Assembly: GCA_027352645.1 (NCBI GenBank)
Contig: DAIEIL010000023.1
Span: 1-9,343 of the forward strand
Direction of reading: 5' to 3'
Source of the DNA: Rhodobiaceae bacterium
Lineage (GTDB): Bacteria; Pseudomonadota; Alphaproteobacteria; Parvibaculales; Parvibaculaceae
DNA: 9,343 nucleotides
Shown here piece by piece: positions 5,506-9,343 of the stretch (its first letter is position 1; each line of letters begins with the position of its first letter). The position numbers were made by a program, and so were the translations under genes. Below the pieces are notes generated by a model, which worked only from the letters and a program-made list of their open reading frames with translations, was not told where the DNA came from and made no database searches.

Positions 5506-8283
5506 ATGTCAGAACACCTGCCGCAGTCCCCTTCTCAGGCTTTGCCCGGCGCTCCCGCCGATATCGAGGAATACGCCCCGGAAGCCGGGGCGGCGCCCGC
5601 CATTCCGGCCGACGCCACGCCCATGATGGCGCAATATCTTGAGATCAAGCACGCCTATCCCGACGCCTTGCTTTTCTACCGCATGGGCGATTTCTACGAG
5701 CTGTTCTTCGACGATGCGGTAAAGGCTGCCGAGGCGCTGGACATCGCGCTGACCAAGCGGGGCAAGCACCTCGGCGAGGATATCCGCATGTGCGGCGTTC
5801 CCGTCCATTCTCATGAGAGCTATCTCGAGCGTCTGATCCGGGCGGGTTTCAAGGTCGCCGTCTGCGAGCAGACTGAGGACCCGGCGGAGGCCAGGAAACG
5901 CGGCTCGAAGTCCGTCGTCCGCCGTGAAGTCGTCCGGCTGGTGACGCCGGGCACCCTCACCGAGGACACGCTGCTCGACGCGCGCGCCCATAATTATCTC
6001 GCCGCCCTTGCCCGCACCGGCGCCGATCAGTCTTTCGGCCTTGCTTGGGCCGATGTCTCGACGGGCGAATTCGAGGTGACGAGCGTTTCGGAAGGGGCGC
6101 TGGGCGCGGAGCTTGCCCGCCTCGATCCGGGCGAGCTTCTGGTGGCCGACGGCTTCTTCCGCGACGAAGCGCTTTCGGGCCTGATCGCCCAGCATGCGGG
6201 CTCGGTGACGGCGCTTCCCGGCGCCCGCTTCGATTCCGGCGCGGGCGAACGGCGGCTCAAATCCCATCTCGGCGTCGGCGCGCTGGACGGTTTCGGCAGC
6301 TTTTCGCGGCCCGAGATTGCGGCCATGGGCGCGTTGCTCGATTATGTGGAGCTCACTCAGGTTGGCCGCATGCCCATCCTGCAGACGCCGCGACGTGTCG
6401 CGACCGGCGCTGCCATGGCCATCGACGCGGCCACGCGCGCCAATCTCGAACTCATGCGCACATTGAAGGGCGAGACCAGGGGCTCGCTCTTTTCGACCAT
6501 CGACCGGACTGTGACGGGCGCGGGCGCGCGCGAACTCGGCTCGCGGCTTGCGGCGCCCCTCACCGATCCGCATGCCATCAATGAAAGGCTTGATGCGGTC
6601 GAATGCTTCGTCGAGGCGCGCGATCTTCGCGCCCGGCTCCGTGCGGAACTACGCGCCGCGCCCGACATGGCGCGTGCTTTGACCCGTCTTTCGCTCGGCC
6701 GAGGCGGTCCGCGCGATCTTGCCGCCATCCGCGATGGAATCGGCGCGGCTCACGCGCTGGCGCGCCTCGTCGATCAGGCGCCGCCCTCTCTCCTGCCGCT
6801 GCCGAAGGAACTCACCGAAACCGCAGATGCCCTTAGAAGCGTCGCGGCGGCGCTGCGCGACCGGCTTGCCGCCATGCTCGCACAGGATCTGCCGCTCATC
6901 GCGCGGGACGGCGGTTTTATTGCGGCCGGAAGCAACGCACCGCTCGATGAACTTCGCATGCTGCGCGACGAAAGCCGCCGTCTCATCGCGGGGCTTCAGT
7001 CGAAATATGCCGATGAGACGGGCGTTTCCGTGCTGAAGGTCCGGCACAACAATGTGCTTGGCTACTACATCGAGGTCGGGCCCAAACATGCCGAGCGCAT
7101 GATGGCGCCACCTCTCTCGCAGAATTACATTCACCGCCAGACGTTGGCGAATGCGGTGCGCTTCACCACGGGCGAACTGGCCGATCTTGCGAGCCGTATC
7201 GCGGAGGCCGCAGGCCGCGTGCTTGAAATCGAGCTTGGCCTGTTCGACGAACTCGTCGCCGCGACGCTGGAAAAGGCGGACGCCATATCGCGCGCCGCCT
7301 CTGCGCTCGGCTCTCTCGACGCGACGCTGGCGCTGGCCGAACTCGCCGTCGAGCGGCGCTATGCGCGGCCCCGCGTCGACGACAGCCTGGCCTTCCGCAT
7401 CAAGGGCGGCCGTCACCCGGTCGTCGAAGCCGCGCTTGAGCGCGAGACGAGCGCATCGCCATTCGTGCCCAATGATTGCGACCTGACCGGCGAAGGCGAA
7501 GAGGCGCATCGGCTCTGGCTTCTCACCGGTCCGAACATGGCCGGCAAGTCGACGTTCCTTCGGCAGAACGCCCTGATCGCCATTCTCGCCCAGATGGGAA
7601 GTTTCGTGCCCGCCGAGGACGCGCATATCGGCACGGTGGACCGGCTCTTTTCCCGCGTCGGCGCGGCGGACGATCTTGCCCGTGGGCGCTCGACCTTCAT
7701 GGTCGAAATGGTCGAGACGGCGGCGATCCTCAATCAGGCCGGTCCTCGCGCCCTCGTCATCCTCGACGAGATCGGGCGCGGCACGGCGACTTTTGACGGG
7801 TTATCCATCGCCTGGGCGGCGGTCGAGCATCTGCATGAGGTGAACCGCTCACGTGCTCTTTTCGCCACGCATTACCATGAGCTGACGGCGCTTGCCGAGA
7901 AGCTGCCGCATCTCGCCAACGCCACCATGCGCGTCAAGGAATGGGAGGGCGATGTCGTCTTCCTGCACGAGGTCGGACCCGGTGCCGCCGACCGCTCCTA
8001 CGGCATTCAGGTGGCGAAGCTTGCAGGGCTTCCCGCCGCCGTCATCCATCGCGCGCGCGAGGTGCTGACTGCGCTCGAAAAGGATGGGTCGAGCGACCGC
8101 GCCCATGTGCTGATCGACGATCTGCCGCTTTTTTCCGCGCTGTCGAAGGCCGCACCGTCGACGCCGCAGAAAAGCGTCGTCGAGGAAGCTCTGCACGGTG
8201 TCAGCCCGGACGAGCTGACACCGCGAGAAGCGCTTGATCTTCTTTACAGGCTGAAGGCGTTGATGCCCTCAGCCGGCGCCTAG
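5506..8283 (+). CDS. mutS: DNA mismatch repair protein MutS
   Basis: MutS binds base mismatches and small loops after replication and, with MutL and ATP, starts strand-specific repair. All key elements are visible in the 925 residues: the mismatch-reading F63-Y-E65 within G-D-F-Y-E-L-F, connector and lever regions with S-I-D-R-T-V-T-G-A-G-A-R (about 330-345), Walker A G675-P-N-M-A-G-K-S-T683, the ABC signature region S729-T-F-M-V-E-M735, Walker B L750-V-I-L-D-E755, and the A787-T-H-Y-H-E-L793 histidine switch. The C-terminus has the helical P-R-E-A-L-D-L-L-Y-x-L motif near the end, typical of MutS tetramer/dimer tails. It is somewhat longer than the E. coli protein, partly because F-Y-E lies about 27 residues later: the first 40 residues are Pro/Ala-rich and probably disordered. 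ATG 5623 (M-M-A-Q-Y) is an alternative start but has no ribosome-binding site. Nothing suggests inactivation. Its TAG stop overlaps the stop of the next, convergent gene. Confidence 0.98.
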   Translation: MSEHLPQSPSQALPGAPADIEEYAPEAGAAPAIPADATPMMAQYLEIKHAYPDALLFYRMGDFYELFFDDAVKAAEALDIALTKRGKHLGEDIRMCGVPVHSHESYLERLIRAGFKVAVCEQTEDPAEARKRGSKSVVRREVVRLVTPGTLTEDTLLDARAHNYLAALARTGADQSFGLAWADVSTGEFEVTSVSEGALGAELARLDPGELLVADGFFRDEALSGLIAQHAGSVTALPGARFDSGAGERRLKSHLGVGALDGFGSFSRPEIAAMGALLDYVELTQVGRMPILQTPRRVATGAAMAIDAATRANLELMRTLKGETRGSLFSTIDRTVTGAGARELGSRLAAPLTDPHAINERLDAVECFVEARDLRARLRAELRAAPDMARALTRLSLGRGGPRDLAAIRDGIGAAHALARLVDQAPPSLLPLPKELTETADALRSVAAALRDRLAAMLAQDLPLIARDGGFIAAGSNAPLDELRMLRDESRRLIAGLQSKYADETGVSVLKVRHNNVLGYYIEVGPKHAERMMAPPLSQNYIHRQTLANAVRFTTGELADLASRIAEAAGRVLEIELGLFDELVAATLEKADAISRAASALGSLDATLALAELAVERRYARPRVDDSLAFRIKGGRHPVVEAALERETSASPFVPNDCDLTGEGEEAHRLWLLTGPNMAGKSTFLRQNALIAILAQMGSFVPAEDAHIGTVDRLFSRVGAADDLARGRSTFMVEMVETAAILNQAGPRALVILDEIGRGTATFDGLSIAWAAVEHLHEVNRSRALFATHYHELTALAEKLPHLANATMRVKEWEGDVVFLHEVGPGAADRSYGIQVAKLAGLPAAVIHRAREVLTALEKDGSSDRAHVLIDDLPLFSALSKAAPSTPQKSVVEEALHGVSPDELTPREALDLLYRLKALMPSAGA

Positions 8284-8576
8284 AGCGTATCCGGTTTGAC
8301 GTATAGGTCCGAGATCGCGGCCTGCATGTCATGGGCGCCGTCGATTGCCTTGCCGTTTTTGCAGGCTGCTTCGCCCTTCTGCGCCTCGGTGCTTGCCGCA
8401 TTCCAATAGGGCAGGCCCTCCTTGAAGGGCTTCAGGAACTGGTATTGCGTTTCGAGCTTGCTGCATAGTTCCTGGGCATCGCTCGACGACAGATCGTTAC
8501 CCGTTGCGGCGAATGCGGGCGCGACCGAGCTTGCCAGAAGGGCAACGAATGCCGCTGAAAACAGAAGCCGGTTCAT
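8280..8576 (-). CDS. Small exported protein with two cysteines, unknown function
   Basis: I do not recognise this 98-aa protein. Residues 1-23 are a clear signal peptide (N2-R3, hydrophobic stretch, cut after A-P-A-F-A23), so the mature 75 residues should reach the periplasm or outside. The mature part is hydrophilic, probably helical, with exactly two cysteines, C38 (E-L-C-S-K-L) and C72 (E-A-A-C-K-N-G), which could form one disulfide. Between them lies an aromatic, basic stretch with Y45, F47, F51, Y57 and W58. No lipobox is present. The start is well supported: AAAGGAG ends 6 nt before the ATG at 8576, and the upstream extension of the frame to 8807 lacks any such site and would bury the signal peptide. 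It sits convergently between mutS and glnD, with its TAG stop overlapping that of mutS by 4 bp. No promoter could be fixed by eye. The signal peptide and ribosome-binding site argue for a real gene. Confidence 0.8.
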   Translation of the reverse strand: MNRLLFSAAFVALLASSVAPAFAATGNDLSSSDAQELCSKLETQYQFLKPFKEGLPYWNAASTEAQKGEAACKNGKAIDGAHDMQAAISDLYVKPDTL

Positions 8577-8712
8577 GGCTTTCTCCTTTCTGCAATGTTG
8601 CCCCCCAACGGATTGAAGTTGGGAGCGGAGGCGACGACAAAAAGAGAACATAGCCTTAAAGCTCGGCAATGCTGCGTTCAGGGTCCTGTCATGCTTTAAA
8701 AGAAGCGGAATG

Positions 8713-8731
8713 CCCCGATGCGAAATCGGGG
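8713..8731. repeat. Perfect 7-bp stem with 5-nt loop in the mutS-glnD gap
   Basis: CCCCGAT and ATCGGGG close a GCGAA loop. On the minus strand the stem is followed, after a few bases, by the T-rich CTTCTTTT (plus 8696-8703), giving a loose resemblance to an intrinsic terminator. There is no minus-strand gene upstream for it to end, so if it is a terminator it would belong to an unrecognised short RNA. Function unknown. Confidence 0.35.
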
Positions 8732-8862
8732 TCGGCTTTGCATTCATGGCAATGGCGGACGCGGCACCCCCGAAAAAACCGGTGCGTTCCGCTGCGATCG
8801 CCACCATATTCGATGCGCAGCCTTGCTATATGATGCACTGACCCGCCGGGTTCCCGGCTCCG

Positions 8863-8868
8863 AAGGAG
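8863..8868 (+). promoter_or_regulatory. Ribosome-binding site of glnD
   Basis: AAGGAG lies 10 nt before the ATG at 8879 and 19 nt before the next in-frame ATG at 8888, which favours 8879 as the start. A short GC-rich palindrome (8845-8858) ends 4 nt upstream of it. Confidence 0.6.
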
Positions 8869-8878
8869 TGGCCCTCTC

Positions 8879-9343
8879 ATGGCCCGCATGTTGCCGAGCC
8901 TTCTCGAAATCGTCGATCCGGAGCATCTCGCCGCCGAACTCGATGCCGTCGCCGTTCGCCATCAGGGCGACGAAGTCGCGCTGAAGCGCGGGCTTGTTTC
9001 CGTTTTGAAGCAGACGCTCGCCGCCGGCAGGGCCAAGGCGCGCGAAAGGCTCGAAAGGGGTGCCCACCGGGGCCGCGTCTGCGCCGAGGGCCTTTGCTAC
9101 CTTCAGGACACGATCATCCGCGCGCTGCATGATGTGACGGTTACGAGGGTCTTTCCGGTCGGCAATCCAAGCGAGGCGGAGAAGATCTGCATCGCCGCTG
9201 TCGGCGGCTATGGCCGCGGCGCGCTGGCGCCGGGCTCCGACATCGACCTCCTCTTTCTGCGTCCCTACAAGCAGACCCCCTGGGGCGAGAGCGTCGTCGA
9301 ATACATGCTCTATGTCCTCTGGGATCTGGGGCTCAAGGTCGGC
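8879..9343 (+). CDS. glnD: PII uridylyltransferase/uridylyl-removing enzyme GlnD, N-terminal part
   Basis: GlnD is the cytoplasmic nitrogen sensor: when glutamine is low it uridylylates PII proteins (GlnB/GlnK), and when glutamine is high it removes the UMP. Only the first 155 codons are in the window; full-length GlnD is usually around 900 residues, so the rest of the nucleotidyltransferase domain, the HD domain and the ACT domains lie beyond the edge. The diagnostic part is visible: A-V-G-G-Y-G-R-G-A-L-A-P-G-S-D-I-D-L-L-F with the G112-R113 loop and the S120-D121-x-D123 metal-binding pair of the nucleotidyltransferase fold. The preceding Lys/Arg-rich helical region (about 35-60) is usual for the family. 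The start is set by AAGGAG 10 nt upstream. It is on the same strand as mutS but separated by about 595 bp containing an opposite-strand gene, so it most likely has its own promoter. Confidence 0.95.
   Translation, partial: MARMLPSLLEIVDPEHLAAELDAVAVRHQGDEVALKRGLVSVLKQTLAAGRAKARERLERGAHRGRVCAEGLCYLQDTIIRALHDVTVTRVFPVGNPSEAEKICIAAVGGYGRGALAPGSDIDLLFLRPYKQTPWGESVVEYMLYVLWDLGLKVG

Larger units (their letters stand above)
8577..8878. other. 302-bp gap with small hairpins and presumed divergent promoters
   Basis: No credible coding frame was found; frames crossing this stretch have no ribosome-binding site or family feature. It should hold the promoters of the small exported protein (minus) and glnD (plus). 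The minus gene's ribosome-binding site is at 8583-8589. Inverted repeats: CCCAAC (8604-8609) with GTTGGG (8618-8623); CCCCGAT (8713-8719) with ATCGGGG (8725-8731); GCACC (8764-8768) with GGTGC (8781-8785), extended by GCG/CGC after a bulge; GCCGGG (8845-8850) with CCCGGC (8853-8858). A CTATAT at 8826-8831 could be a -10 for glnD, but no good -35 lies at the right distance. Confidence 0.5.

Noticed and set aside
5509..7626. Long minus-strand open frames inside mutS (354 and 325 codons)
   Set aside because: Both share codon register with mutS and arise from the same codon bias; no ribosome-binding site or recognisable domain.
8577..8807. N-terminal extension of the small exported protein up to 8807
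   Set aside because: It would place the signal peptide in mid-protein and has no ribosome-binding site, while ATG 8576 has AAAGGAG at ideal distance.
8718..8984. An 88-codon plus-strand frame overlapping the start of glnD
   Set aside because: No ribosome-binding site; it runs out of frame through glnD and has no family character.
1..9343. Mobile elements, CRISPR arrays, toxin-antitoxin or defence genes, tRNA or rRNA
   Set aside because: No transposase or integrase motifs, no spaced direct repeats, no terminal inverted repeats flanking a gene, and no RNA-gene signature were seen on either strand.

Overview
The window is a GC-rich, densely coded chromosomal segment that looks alphaproteobacterial. 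The best clue is the gene order: an OlsB-type acyltransferase, an NADP-type malic enzyme with a phosphotransacetylase-like tail, mutS and glnD. As I recall it, this matches the olsB-tme-mutS-glnD order of Sinorhizobium meliloti and relatives. I cannot name the genus; a rhizobial or Parvibaculum-like member of the Hyphomicrobiales is a guess. No mobile element, CRISPR array, tRNA or rRNA was seen.

Layout, left to right. (1) 1-1341 (+): 3' part of an AmpG-like muropeptide permease, cut by the window edge. (2) 1482-2483 (+): OlsB-like acyltransferase for ornithine lipid synthesis, preceded by an unusual nested inverted repeat. (3) 2499-2957 (-): small exported His-rich DUF4399 protein, convergent with olsB; its ribosome-binding site sits inside a 15-bp perfect inverted repeat. 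(4) 3054-5324 (-): malic enzyme. (5) 5325-5505: divergent promoter region. (6) 5506-8283 (+): mutS. (7) 8280-8576 (-): small exported two-cysteine protein whose stop codon overlaps that of mutS in a CTAG tetranucleotide. (8) 8577-8878: about 300 bp of non-coding DNA with several small hairpins. (9) 8879-9343 (+): 5' part of glnD, cut by the window edge.

The genes are mostly unrelated housekeeping functions: cell-wall recycling, membrane lipid, C4/C3 carbon metabolism, mismatch repair and nitrogen sensing. They appear to be neighbours by ancestral order, not one pathway. Only maeB and the DUF4399 gene are placed so that one transcript could cover both.

I do not see a clear new multi-gene system. 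The points most worth a second look are regulatory: the hairpin that sequesters the DUF4399 ribosome-binding site, the nested palindrome in front of olsB, and the structured gap before glnD. Two small exported proteins interrupt the otherwise conserved gene order and are the least understood coding content.
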